From Thermomonospora echinospora (GTDB lineage Bacteria; Actinomycetota; Actinomycetes; Streptosporangiales; Streptosporangiaceae): a DNA stretch of 64,000 nucleotides. Below, one piece after another: positions 48,713-56,973 of this stretch. Position 1 is the first letter of the stretch, and every line of letters starts with the position of its first letter. The notes under the pieces were generated by a model that had not been told where the DNA came from, did not search any database, and worked only from the letters and a program-made list of their open reading frames with translations. Position numbers and translations under genes: made by a program. Where the stretch lies: positions 36,334 to 100,333 of the forward strand of contig NZ_FNVO01000024.1 of assembly GCF_900108175.1 (NCBI RefSeq). Direction: 5' to 3'.

Positions 48713-49036
48713 GACGCGCTCCCTTCGTACGGCTGGTGCAGGGGCGGCCGGCGGGACACCGACCTCTACTCGAACGAAATTCTAGAACATTATTTTAAGG
48801 CCGGATCCTGGTGCCCGCCGCAGTCCCTCAGGTCCGGCAGGGGTAAGCCGTCATGGTGCGGCCGTCTGACGCCGCGGCCCTGACGGCTCCCTACCGGACG
48901 CCGATGTGGCGGGCTCGTCCTCGCGCTGCCCGATGTGGCGCATCCCTCCCTCGGCTCCGCAGTACTCCGCAGCAGACGCGTCAGGCCGGGTCGGGCTGCC
49001 CTCGCCCGACCCGGCCTGATCCGGGATCCGCTTTAC
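48713..49036. other. acyl-CoA dehydrogenase promoter region
   Basis: 324 bp without a gene. Near 48770-48800 the sequence is AT-rich and contains TTCTAGAA (48780-48787, palindromic) in the context GAACGAAATTCTAGAAC. This could be an operator for a TetR-type fatty-acid regulator; the match to KstR-like motifs is weak. The terminator of the CMD gene occupies 48981-49019. Confidence 0.35.
48981..49019 (-). terminator. strong stem-loop after the CMD gene
   Basis: A perfect 16-bp stem (48981-48996 with 49004-49019) and a 7-nt loop, 18 nt past the CMD stop on the minus strand. Confidence 0.8.
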
Positions 49037-49510
49037 TTACCCCCACTGCCCCGGCTGGTAGTCGCCCGCAGGCTGCTGGATGATGACGTTTATCCGGTTG
49101 AAGGCGTTGATGAGGGCGATGAGGGACACCAGGGCCGCGAGCTGCTCATCGTCGTAGTGCTTGGCCGCGTTCGCCCAGACCTCGTCGCTGACACCACCGG
49201 CGGCGTCGGCGAGGCGGGTGCCCTGCTCGGCAAGCTCCAGCGCGGCCCGCTCCGCCTCGGTGAAGACCTTCGCCTCCCGCCAAGCCGCGACCATGTTGAG
49301 CCGGACGGCGGTCTCCCCGGCGTGCGCGGCGTCCTTGGTGTGCATGTCGAGGCAGAAGCCGCAGCCGTTGATCTGGCTGGCCCGGATCTTCACCAGCTCC
49401 TGGGTCGCCATCGGCAGCGTCGAGTTCGCCAGGACCTTGTTCATCGAGACGAGGTGCTTGAGGGCCTTCCCCGCGACGTCACTACCGATGTAGTCGAGCC
49501 GAGCTTCCAT
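49037..49510 (-). CDS. carboxymuconolactone decarboxylase / AhpD-like peroxidase-fold protein
   Basis: 157 residues. The CMD fold with the redox pair CGFCLDMH (Cys-x-x-Cys-x4-His) as in AhpD, plus the AAKHYDDEQLAALVSLIALINAFNRINV C-terminal helix. Probably reduces hydroperoxides or acts in a stress pathway. ATG 49510 has AAGGAG 7 nt upstream. It sits behind an ECF41-type promoter, the usual target of ECF41 sigma factors, although no such sigma gene is adjacent. Ends at a strong terminator. Confidence 0.88.
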   Translation of the reverse strand: MEARLDYIGSDVAGKALKHLVSMNKVLANSTLPMATQELVKIRASQINGCGFCLDMHTKDAAHAGETAVRLNMVAAWREAKVFTEAERAALELAEQGTRLADAAGGVSDEVWANAAKHYDDEQLAALVSLIALINAFNRINVIIQQPAGDYQPGQWG

Positions 49511-49546
49511 GACGATCTCCTTGCCGTTGGACGGTTCCACCTCGTT

Positions 49547-49573
49547 GACGAGACAGACCGCCCGGATGTGACA
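49547..49573 (-). promoter_or_regulatory. ECF41-type promoter (TGTCACA-N16-CGTC)
   Basis: On the minus strand, TGTCACA (49573-49567), exactly 16 nt, then CGTC (49550-49547). This matches the -35/-10 consensus reported for ECF41-dependent promoters upstream of CMD genes. The predicted leader is about 30 nt with a good ribosome binding site. A second imperfect TGTCAC copy lies 18 bp upstream (about 49587). Confidence 0.7.
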
Positions 49574-49599
49574 CAGCGCCCCGACGTGACACACCTCAC

Positions 49600-50082
49600 C
49601 CCTGCGAGCACGAGCCGAGCACCGGAACCACCAACGAACTCGACACCAACCGCAGGCACCGCCGACACACCCGGTCACCAAAAAGGCCGACCCCGTGATC
49701 GGAACCGGCCTGCCCACGCAGGAAAAGGCCAGGGCCAAGTCCGGAAGATCACGTCCCTGCCCTGCGCCTTCACAGCGGGGCGAGTAACGAAAGTCGAGGA
49801 AGGCCGCCGGCCCGTCTGGCGTCGTTCCTCCAGGGAGCGGGCCGGGGCGTGAAAATGGAGTTCCCCGTTGGAAGAACGGACTTCGCGCCCTGGCCTGGCC
49901 TGCTCGGCTCGGCTCGGCTCGTCCAAGGACGAAGGACGTCGAAGGATGGAAAGACCAGATTTACATCTTCACCACCGGCAGCCAGAAGGTATGTGCCCCC
50001 GGCTTCCCGGAGCCGGAGTGCCTCCGCCGGAAACGAACTCAGCGGTCCTATAAGTTACGACGCAACATGCGAAGGAGATCAT
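49600..50082 (+). other. intergenic region with promoter for the lipoprotein gene
   Basis: No supported gene. A GCTCG microrepeat lies near 49902-49920. TATAAG at 50050-50055 is a good -10 box, with the lipoprotein GTG 28 bp downstream. Confidence 0.3.
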
Positions 50083-50559
50083 GTGGAGCCTGGCCTAGGC
50101 GGCGTTCGTATACCATTGCTCGTTCTGCTCGCTGGAGTCGCCCTGGTCACCGGTTGCGGGAGTGAGGGCCCGAAGTCGCGGGTCGGTATTCCTCCGGTCG
50201 GCGCATCGCCGCAGGAGGTCGTCACGGCGTACGTGGCGGCGATCAACGCGCACGACAAGGAGGCGGGGCGCAGGCTGTCGACCCCGCACTTCGCCCAGCA
50301 GCAGGAGGGCGGCGAGGACGATCAGTTCAGGAACATCGTGGAGATCTCTCATTTGCAGGTCCAGACTCCCCTCTCAAACGGTGGCCATGAGTCGGCGGAC
50401 GGCAAGCGCTACCAGGACGCCGTGTACGTCCCCGTGACGTTCATCCTCAAGCAGCGCGAAGTCGTGTCGATGCCGAACGGTCACACAGCCTGGGGATACA
50501 TCCTGGTCCGCACCGGCGCGGACCAGCCCTGGCGGATCAACGACCACGGAGTCGGCTGA
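50083..50559 (+). CDS. small exported lipoprotein (NTF2/SnoaL-like)
   Basis: 158 residues. Lipobox LVTGC near residues 19-23, then a domain with ASPQEVVTAYVAAINAHDKEAGRRL typical of NTF2-like/DUF4878 domains, ending in DQPWRINDHG. Anchored outside the membrane; binding role unknown. GTG 50083 has AAGGAG 5 nt upstream; an upstream frame to 49849 has no signal sequence and is unlikely. Confidence 0.75.
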   Translation: MEPGLGGVRIPLLVLLAGVALVTGCGSEGPKSRVGIPPVGASPQEVVTAYVAAINAHDKEAGRRLSTPHFAQQQEGGEDDQFRNIVEISHLQVQTPLSNGGHESADGKRYQDAVYVPVTFILKQREVVSMPNGHTAWGYILVRTGADQPWRINDHGVG

Positions 50560-50654
50560 TCACTGCGGCGGCGTAGTCCCGATGACCGCCGTCAGCCACG
50601 CGACCAGGCGGGCGGTACGAGGCGCACCAGGCGGCGGCGTAAGCACCGCCGCCC

Positions 50655-50848
50655 CTTGACCAGGCCAAGGCACCGGCCACCGTTTCGAGATCACGGTCAC
50701 GCTCGCGCCGGCGTACGGGCTACGGCGCGGCGAGGTACTGGACCTGCACTGCTCGGGACGCCTGCACCACCCGGCTCATGCACGCGGTGAAGCGGCTCAA
50801 GAACCGCGGCAAGACCGGCAACCGCAAGACCCGACTCCTGATCCCATG
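50655..50848 (+). pseudogene. decayed tyrosine integrase fragment
   Basis: Nucleotide-level homology to the integrase pseudogene at 53.5-54.3 kb: shared GACCAGGCCAAG, GGCCACCG, GCGCCGGCGTACGGGCT and CACGCGGTGAAGCGG blocks with several deletions. Only the middle of the catalytic domain (GLRRGE region and the following strand) remains. It retains a C that the other copy has lost (GACCTGCACTG versus GGCCTGCACTG). Sits in the 351-bp gap between the lipoprotein and AKR genes. Confidence 0.7.
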
Positions 50849-50910
50849 ACGAAAGCGGCGATCTTGGGTCGGAATGACCGTTACCGTGGCGACAAGGGAG
50901 AGACCGACAC

Positions 50911-51750
50911 ATGACATCCGACAGCTTCCGTATCGGGGGCGATATCACCGTGCGCCGGCTCGGGTTCGGGGCCATGCAGCTGCCGACCGAACCCGACGAA
51001 GCCCGCAAGGCCTCCATCGCGGTGGCCCGGCGCGCCGTCGAGCTGGGCGTCACGCTGATCGACACCGCATACCTCTACGGGTGGGGCGCGAACGAGGAAC
51101 TCCTCGTCGAGGCGCTGTATCCCTATCCGGACGAGGTGCTCATCACCACGAAGGTGGGAGTCGTACCGCCGGACCCGCCGCGCGAGGCAGCTCTGTGCGG
51201 GCGCCCGGAGGTCCTGCGGGATCAGGTCGAGCGGGCCCTGCGCCGGCTGCGGGTCGACCGGCTCGACCTGCTCCAGCTACACCGTATCGACCCGGAGGTA
51301 CCGCTGGCCGACCAGGTGGGGACGCTGGGCGAGCTGCAGGCCGAAGGCAAGATCGGCCATATCGGGCTGTCGGAGGTCACCGTCGCCGAGCTCGACCAGG
51401 CACGGCAGATCATCGATGTCGCCAGCGTGCAGAACCGCTATAACGTGCTCGACCGCGAGCACGATGCGGTGCTTGAGGCCTGCGCCGCGGCGGGGATCGC
51501 CTTCCTGCCCTGGAGGCCTGTCCTCCCCGCGGCCGCCGAGCCCCCAGGGGAGATCGCCACCGTGGCGGCCGAGCTCGGTGCCACCGCGGCTCAGGTCGCA
51601 CTCGCCTGGCTGCTCGACCGTTCGCCGGTCGTACTGCCGATCCCGGGCACCGCCTCGATCGAACACCTGGAGGAGAACGTCGCCGCAGCAAGCCTGCGGC
51701 TGAGCGACGACCAGCGGAGCCGTCTGAACGCCACCCGGCCACGCGTGTGA
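50911..51750 (+). CDS. aldo/keto reductase
   Basis: 279 residues. NAD(P)H-dependent reductase of the AKR family. The catalytic tetrad is visible: Asp and Tyr in DTAYLYGWGANEE, Lys in TTKVG, His in LQLHRID. The C-terminal PGTASIEHLEENVAAASLRLSD binds the cofactor phosphate. ATG 50911 follows AAGGGAGAG. The gene lies in a region of integrase remnants, so it may be cargo. Its codon use looks like the chromosome's. Confidence 0.9.
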   Translation: MTSDSFRIGGDITVRRLGFGAMQLPTEPDEARKASIAVARRAVELGVTLIDTAYLYGWGANEELLVEALYPYPDEVLITTKVGVVPPDPPREAALCGRPEVLRDQVERALRRLRVDRLDLLQLHRIDPEVPLADQVGTLGELQAEGKIGHIGLSEVTVAELDQARQIIDVASVQNRYNVLDREHDAVLEACAAAGIAFLPWRPVLPAAAEPPGEIATVAAELGATAAQVALAWLLDRSPVVLPIPGTASIEHLEENVAAASLRLSDDQRSRLNATRPRV

Positions 51751-51942
51751 TCGGCGCCCCGGAGCCATCAAGGCGGCGCACCGCCCCGGCGCATCGGGCG
51801 TACCAAAGGCAACTGCATCAGGCGGCGGAGCCCCAGAGACGCGCACGATCAGCCTGACGGCCAAGACGGCCCAACGCCGCCTGCGGCCCGGAGATCCCGA
51901 TCCGGTGGTGTGGCCGTACTCCGCCGCTGTACGGGCAACGGC

Positions 51943-51975
51943 AGAGGCCCCTCGCGGTGCTCGCGAGGGGCCTCT
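51943..51975 (-). terminator. tRNA-associated terminator, copy 1
   Basis: AGAGGCCCCTCGCG / CGCGAGGGGCCTCT, a 14-bp perfect stem with a 5-nt loop. Read on the minus strand it directly follows the tRNA 3'-half at 51982-52026. A near-identical hairpin lies at 54350-54382. Confidence 0.7.
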
Positions 51976-51981
51976 GACCTG

Positions 51982-52026
51982 TGGCGCAGCCGAAGGGATT
52001 CGAACCCCTGACCTTCTGATCCGTAG
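51982..52026 (-). mobile_element. att site: 3' half of tRNA-Arg(ACG), copy 1
   Basis: On the minus strand this is anticodon loop CTACGGA (anticodon ACG), anticodon-stem half TCAGA, variable loop, T-arm with TTCGAAT loop, acceptor half CGGCTGC and CCA. No 5' half is present, so it is not a gene but an integrase attachment remnant. 37 of 38 bases (51989-52026) match copy 2 at 54396-54433. Confidence 0.8.
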
Positions 52027-52131
52027 ATCCCCAAACGATCACCGAACCCGTTCGGATCAGTCCGCACGCTGGGCCGCCGACCTGCCGCCTGTCCGGACTC
52101 GTTCACGCGAGTTCAAGATCACCCGCCCGCG

Positions 52132-52152
52132 TGGCTCCCACCCTGGCTCCCA
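52132..52152 (+). repeat. paired TGGCTCCCA, left end of degenerate element
   Basis: TGGCTCCCA at 52132-52140 and 52144-52152, 12 bp apart. The same pair with the same spacing lies at 54319-54339 next to the integrase. Possible integrase arm-type sites. The rest of 52027-52441 has no gene; CGGTCT...AGACCG (52401-52420) is a possible operator before the next gene. Confidence 0.5.
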
Positions 52153-52441
52153 GGATCCACGCTCCAGCGGCTTTCAAGAGCGCTGATGATCTCGGGCAGG
52201 CTAGTGCACTGACCTCGATGGGTGTCTGTCGTGACCCGGATGGGTCGGTCCGCCATCCCGCGTATGTCCCGTGTGCCGTCACGAGGGCCGTGCCATCACG
52301 AACCAAGGTGTACGGGACGAGCGGCTTGGAAGTCTTGAGCGAGGGTCAGGAGCCGGTCCGTATGAACAGAGTGCGCACCGATCAGTTTCCTCCGCTCGAC
52401 CGGTCTAGTCTTCGAGACCGACTGACGGAAGGCATGGCGCT

Positions 52442-53005
52442 ATGCGGAAACTGATCTACGGCATGAACCTGACCCTGGACGGCTACATTTCCGCGCCCGG
52501 CGACGACCTCGGCTGGAGCGAGCCCAGCGATGAGCTGTTCCAGTGGTGGCTCGATCAGGAGCGGGTGATCAGCCTGTTTCTGTATGGGCGCCGACTGTGG
52601 GAGAACATGAGCGCCTACTGGCCGACCGGCGACCAGCAGCCGGGCGCCACCCCGGCGCAGATCGAGTTCGCGCGGAACTGGCGGGACACACCGAAGGTGG
52701 TGTTCTCCTCAACGATCGACAAGGTCGACTGGAACACTCGCCTGGTCACCGGCGACGCGATCGCCGAGATCACCCGGCTCAAGGCCGAGGACGGCGGGCC
52801 GATGAGGGTCGGTGGCGCAACGCTCGCCGGGGCGGTCATGCGGGCCGGGCTGATCGACGAGTACGAGATCGTCACCCATCCGGCCCTCGTGGGCGGCGGC
52901 ACACCGTTCTTCACTGCGCTGGAAAGCTGGGTGAACCTGAACCTGGTGGAGACGCGGACGTTCCCCGGCGGCGTGGTCTTGACCAGGTATGAGACAAGGC
53001 GCTGA
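52442..53005 (+). CDS. dihydrofolate-reductase-family protein (RibD C-terminal domain)
   Basis: 187 residues, YyaP/YwjB type. MRKLIYGMNLTLDGYISAPGDDL, a FLYGRRLWENMSAYW segment, MRVGGATLAGAVMRAGLIDEYEIVTHPALVGGGTPFF and a late VVLTRYE match the RibD_C/DHFR-like fold found in stand-alone actinobacterial proteins. The substrate is unknown; it is not a folate reductase by sequence. ATG 52442 follows GGAAGG. It is the only intact gene inside the 2.4-kb degenerate element. Confidence 0.88.
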   Translation: MRKLIYGMNLTLDGYISAPGDDLGWSEPSDELFQWWLDQERVISLFLYGRRLWENMSAYWPTGDQQPGATPAQIEFARNWRDTPKVVFSSTIDKVDWNTRLVTGDAIAEITRLKAEDGGPMRVGGATLAGAVMRAGLIDEYEIVTHPALVGGGTPFFTALESWVNLNLVETRTFPGGVVLTRYETRR

Positions 53006-53536
53006 GCGCGATTCCTTCGCGAGGGGCTTGTCTGAGGGAACGGCAGTACGCCCCGGAGCAAGGTCGAGCTGTTCGCTGCGATGAGGTGTGACTTGCGCTA
53101 GCGCACCTCAGCCCCGAGCTTCCCGTCCGCCATCGTCCCGTGCTCTGCACTACCAGGGCGGGGCCAGGGTGCCGAGGTGGAGCGTCCCACCGGACGAACG
53201 ACCTTGGTGCCCTGGCCCTGGTCCGGTAGATCTCCGATCGGGACGGCGGCGGACGGGAAGCTCCCCACCTCAGACCTCGTCCGCCTCGACGGTGCGGGGG
53301 AGAGTCTTCCCGGAGTCGGAGGCCCCCGCCGGAGGCATGTTCGAACCTGATCCCTTTGGCGTGCTCCAGCTCGGCGGCGACGCGTACTCCATGGCGACCG
53401 TGAGCCGGGCGGCTGGGCGTGGGCGGTGGCTTTCGCGCGGCCGCCTTCGGCCCGCCAGGGTGGGACCGGCGCCCACGCCGCACGCCCGCCCCGGCGACGC
53501 CGGGCGGACGGTGCGGAGGCGCGAAGCGCCGCCGCC
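53006..53536. other. non-coding region before integrase pseudogene
   Basis: 531 bp with no supported ORF. From 53402 to 53541 lies a GC-rich block with GAGCCGGGCGGC, GGGACCGGC, CCGCACGCCCG and a GCGC-GAA-GCGC hairpin, related to the sequence at 57055-57140. Confidence 0.35.
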
Positions 53537-54310
53537 CTTGATCGGTGGCTGACGGACAACCTTCCCGGCTCGGTGGCCGAATCGACCGAAGACGACTACA
53601 ACGACACGGTACGGCTGCACCTGGCTCCCGCGCTTTCGGCAGCGCCTCACGTAGTGGCCAAGGAAGGACGGACGCTCACGCTCGACCAGGCCAAGACGCT
53701 GCTTGCCGAGGTGGCCGGCCACCGCTTCGAGGTCGCGATCATGATCGCGCCGGCGTACGGGCTGCGGCGCGGTGAGGTGCTGGCCTGCACTGGTCAGCGC
53801 TGAACCGGGACGCCGGAACGATCCGGCTGACGCACGCGGTGAAGCGGATCAAGAACCGCGACAAGACCAGCGCCCGCAAGACCCGGCTTGTGATCAGTGA
53901 GCTGAAGACGCCCAAGTCACGGCGGACGCTCGTCCTCACGCCGCAGATCCTCGGCAAGCTCCGGCGTCTGCACGCCCAGCAGGCCAAAGCGAAGATCGCC
54001 ATGGGCGAGCTGTGGCGGGAGCACGGGCTGATCTTCGCCACCGAGGTCGGGACTCCGATGGACCCGGACAACTTCTCCCACACCTTCTCCAAGCTGACCA
54101 AGCGTGCCAGGCTCGGCCACTGGCACCCGCACGAGCTACGGCACTCGGGGGGCCTCGCTCATGCTCGCCCAGGGCACGCCGCTGCACGTGGTGTCGGAAA
54201 TCCTCGGCCATGCGAGCATCGCCATCACCAAGGATGTTTACGGACACCTGATGGTGGACGACAAGCGCGCGGCGGCCGAGTCGATGACCAACGCTCTCTT
54301 TGGGACCTGA
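53537..54310 (+). pseudogene. tyrosine-type site-specific integrase, two frameshifts and internal deletion
   Basis: Conserved pieces in three frames: LDRWLTDNLPGSVAEST and LRRGEVLA (to 53803), then HAVKRIKNRDKT...HPHELRHSG (to about 54150), then ASLMLAQGTPLHVVSEILGHASIAITKDVYGH with the catalytic Tyr (to 54310). The first break near 53783 is a lost base; the second is an extra G in a G6 run (54147-54152). Most of the core-binding domain between HLAPAL and VVAKEG is missing. Arg, His-x-x-Arg and Tyr residues remain, so the enzyme was once functional. It sits directly before the att site, as in AICEs. Confidence 0.85.
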
Positions 54311-54318
54311 CCGACCGG

Positions 54319-54339
54319 TGGCTCCCAACGTGGCTCCCA
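54319..54339 (+). repeat. paired TGGCTCCCA, right end of degenerate element
   Basis: TGGCTCCCA at 54319-54327 and 54331-54339, 12 bp apart, 9 bp past the integrase stop. Mirrors the pair at 52132-52152. Confidence 0.55.
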
Positions 54340-54349
54340 CCGCCAACGC

Positions 54350-54382
54350 AAAGGCCCCCCGCGATGCTCGCGAGGGGCCTTT
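54350..54382 (-). terminator. tRNA-associated terminator, copy 2
   Basis: AAAGGCCCC/GGGGCCTTT plus CGCG/CGCG with one C-A mismatch and a 5-nt loop. Follows the tRNA 3'-half on the minus strand, as in copy 1. Confidence 0.65.
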
Positions 54383-54388
54383 GACCTG

Positions 54389-54433
54389 GTGCGCCGCCGA
54401 AGGGATTCGAACCCCTAACCTTCTGATCCGTAG
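54389..54433 (-). mobile_element. att site: 3' half of tRNA-Arg(ACG), copy 2
   Basis: Same tRNA-Arg(ACG) 3' half as copy 1: anticodon loop CTACGGA to the acceptor end. The acceptor reads CGGCGGCGC before ACCA, slightly degenerate. No tRNA 5' half to its right, so it is the boundary between two elements rather than the intact gene. Confidence 0.78.
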
Positions 54434-54895
54434 CAAGATCAGCAATGTCCAGGGATGTCCGCACTCGTCCACTGAGCTGGTGTCGAGCCGCTGCGCCGTC
54501 CAGCCCTATCCACGGCTGTCCAGGACCGTTGTTAGCACTGGGGTTAGCAAGATCCACGCCCATGATGCGAACCGGCCGCGTCACCTACCGATACCTCTTC
54601 GTCCCGAACTATCGGCGATCATTGGCCTTCGCGGCTCTGCTCAGCTCGCAACGTGTGTCGACGTGTGGGCACGTGAGCCGTTGTGTCCCCCTTGCTGTAC
54701 CTGTCTGCTGTGCAGTAACCCGCGTGCCCTACGTCAGTACCCGACGTTTCAGAGGGCAAGCCGACCCGGAGCGCAGGGCCGGCCACGGCCCGAGCACCGG
54801 AAGCGGCGCGGCAGCGATCGCCCCAACCACCAACGGCACTCAACCACCCACGCGATCGTAACGGCCTGTGGTGTCACACTGTCCCTGGGCGCCAT
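54434..54895. other. left end of the second element
   Basis: 462 bp without a supported gene. Near the att core TGTCCGCACTCGTCCA (54456-54471) resembles TGTCCGGACTCGTTCA at 52090-52105 beside copy 1, and TGTCCAGG occurs twice (about 54447 and 54519). Possible recombination arms. Confidence 0.35.
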
Positions 54896-56362
54896 CTAAT
54901 TCTCGTCATGCCTTAGATGGTTGAGATTGCTGCGAATAGTTGCAGTCAATCGATGCTTGTCTCCAAAGACGCGCAGACTTTTCTCGAGTGCGTCTTCCAG
55001 CAGGAAGATCGCTCGGTCTACGTCGCCCGCTGCTTGATAGGCATATGCAAGATTGTTTCGGACGGTTAGGGAATCCGGATGATGCTCGCCCAGCACGCGA
55101 ACGCTTGTGGTGAGCACATCCTCATACAGAGAAATGGCTCGCGAGAGATCGCCGATCGCCTCGTAAGCGCTGGCGAGATTATTCCGCGAAGTCAGAGTGG
55201 CCGGGTGATCCGAACCCAATATTCTGATTCGATCCCTGAGAGTGCCTTCGTAAAGAGATGCAGCTCGCGAGAGGTCACCGATTGCCTCGTAGGCGCTAGC
55301 GAGATTGTTACGCGAAGTCAGAGTGTCCGGATGATCGGGGCCAAGAATTCTCATTCGATCGACTGCCACTTGCTCAAGTAGCGGGACAGCACGTTCGAGG
55401 TCACCGATTGCGTAGTATGCATAAGCGAGATTGTTACGCGACACAAGAGTGTCTGGATGCTCGTTCCCTAGGATCCTCTCACGGTCGGCAAGCGTGGTTT
55501 GCAAGAGAGGAATCGACTTGGCAAAATCGCCAACCTCCTGATAGGCGTAGGCGAGGTTGTTTCGTGCGGTAAGAGTGTCAGGATGGTCCTCGCCGAGTTC
55601 TTGGACGCGCTCACTCAGGACGCGCCCATAGAGCGGTATAGCTCGACCTAGATCACCTACTGTTTCATAGGAATAAGCTAGGTTGCTATGAGATTCAATG
55701 GTTTTTGGATGTCCACTTCCGAGTGCACGCTCACGCTGTTCAGCAAGTTGCTCGTAGAGCCGAACCGCGCCATCAGGGTCGCCTGTTTGAGTCAAGAGAA
55801 ATGCTAGGCGGTGCTTTGTCTCCAATACGACCGGGTGATCATCACCCAACATATTCCGCTGACCCTCAAGGATCTGAACATAGAGGTCGCGCGCGTCGTT
55901 CCACCTCTCTGCCTGGATTGCTAGAGTGGCTTTATTGGTGAGTCCAACTTCGCCAGATGGGCGATTTTCTAGAGTTTCCAGTGCTTGAGCTAGCTCTGAA
56001 GGTAGCTGCCGATAATCATGAGTAGATTCTGCTTCAATGAGGACAATCCCTGATGAAGTGCTCACGGAACGCAGGCGCGCACTTACTGGATTAGTGGTCA
56101 GCAATGCAACAATTGATCGACCGGGCCAACTCGATGCCAGATCTGCTCGCGCCTGTTCAAGAAGCCGGACTATTTGGGAGTGGAGTGGCTGACGGCCAAG
56201 TCGTATTTCCATGCAGAGCAGCGATCCCCCACCATTAACGGCCACAAGATCTGGCTGCCAGCCGGCCGGTGCTATCTCGCGGGCTTCGGACCATCCGAGA
56301 TTCTCCAGCGCGCGCAGGATAGACGCGACCACCTGTGACTCGTTTTGAGGCGAATTCATCAT
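54896..56362 (-). CDS. putative restriction-endonuclease-like domain fused to seven TPR repeats
   Basis: 488 residues. The N-terminal ~130 residues look like a PD-(D/E)XK-type fold: ESQVVASILRALENLGW, PDLVAVNG and LCMEIRLG (Asp...Glu-x-Arg, with Arg in place of Lys), followed by PGRSIVALLTTNPVSARL. Residues ~165-465 are seven kinesin-light-chain-like TPRs of 42 residues (HPDTLTSRNNLASAYEAIGD type; two are almost identical). The base composition is much lower in G+C than the neighbours, a sign of transfer. Its start lies 8 bp after the stop of the upstream membrane gene. Nuclease activity is inference; a defence or regulatory role is plausible. Confidence 0.65.
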   Translation of the reverse strand: MMNSPQNESQVVASILRALENLGWSEAREIAPAGWQPDLVAVNGGGSLLCMEIRLGRQPLHSQIVRLLEQARADLASSWPGRSIVALLTTNPVSARLRSVSTSSGIVLIEAESTHDYRQLPSELAQALETLENRPSGEVGLTNKATLAIQAERWNDARDLYVQILEGQRNMLGDDHPVVLETKHRLAFLLTQTGDPDGAVRLYEQLAEQRERALGSGHPKTIESHSNLAYSYETVGDLGRAIPLYGRVLSERVQELGEDHPDTLTARNNLAYAYQEVGDFAKSIPLLQTTLADRERILGNEHPDTLVSRNNLAYAYYAIGDLERAVPLLEQVAVDRMRILGPDHPDTLTSRNNLASAYEAIGDLSRAASLYEGTLRDRIRILGSDHPATLTSRNNLASAYEAIGDLSRAISLYEDVLTTSVRVLGEHHPDSLTVRNNLAYAYQAAGDVDRAIFLLEDALEKSLRVFGDKHRLTATIRSNLNHLRHDEN

Positions 56363-56370
56363 GATTGTCC

Positions 56371-56973
56371 TCACGGCCGGTGGGAGAACGTCCACCGCCC
56401 TCTTATGCGCGGTCTCAGTTGCTCAAATATGAACGGGAGCGGGAGGGTCAAGGCTGGCAATCCTATCGCGAGGATAAGGGAGAGGACATTGTAGTCGCGG
56501 GCATCGCTTTGAGGCTGATCCAGCTGACCCTTTACTAGAAAGATTGCCAAGACTATGAGAAGGACACTGATGACATAAGAGAGCTTGGCCGGGCGAGAGG
56601 TCATCGGAGATTCTTCTTCGGACCAGCTAAGCAACTCGCTACGGGATCTATGGTCCTCAAGAAGGCAGTACTTCACCTCCGCTCTCCTGAATCGGCCTCC
56701 AAGAGAGCTGATCAGTGCCGACGTCAACGCATCAGTCTCGCGGACCAACAGAGCAACTGCTGCCGGAACGGGCAAGCCACTTGCCGGAACAGTCACCGTA
56801 AAATCCAACGTCGATGTGGTATTGCAAAAGAATTCAACCTTGCAATTATTGAGATCTATAGCAAAATCAAGTCCACTTATTGTCAACCCCGGCAATTGGG
56901 TACGAAGAGAGGCATGCACATCGGATGGCTGCATCGGAGGATGTTTTATCTGGCCAGATACAACCAGCGCCAT
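56371..56973 (-). CDS. two-TM membrane protein, partner of TPR protein
   Basis: 200 residues. The N-terminal ~115 residues are soluble (VHASLRTQLPGLTISGLDFAI, ALVRETDALTSALISSLGG-like pattern) and unrecognised; two TM helices follow (LSYVISVLLIVLAIFLV and VLSLILAIGLPALTLPLPFIF), with a short basic tail. ATG 56973 has GGAGG 9 nt upstream. It forms a two-gene operon with the downstream TPR/nuclease-like gene and shares its low G+C. Confidence 0.65.
   Translation of the reverse strand: MALVVSGQIKHPPMQPSDVHASLRTQLPGLTISGLDFAIDLNNCKVEFFCNTTSTLDFTVTVPASGLPVPAAVALLVRETDALTSALISSLGGRFRRAEVKYCLLEDHRSRSELLSWSEEESPMTSRPAKLSYVISVLLIVLAIFLVKGQLDQPQSDARDYNVLSLILAIGLPALTLPLPFIFEQLRPRIRGRWTFSHRP

Noticed and set aside
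48770..48800. KstR operator before the acyl-CoA dehydrogenase
   Set aside because: Spacing and half-sites do not match the consensus; only a short palindrome is present.
51982..52026. Complete tRNA gene
   Set aside because: Only the part from the anticodon loop to the 3' end is present here and at 54389-54433; D-arm and 5' acceptor strand are missing.
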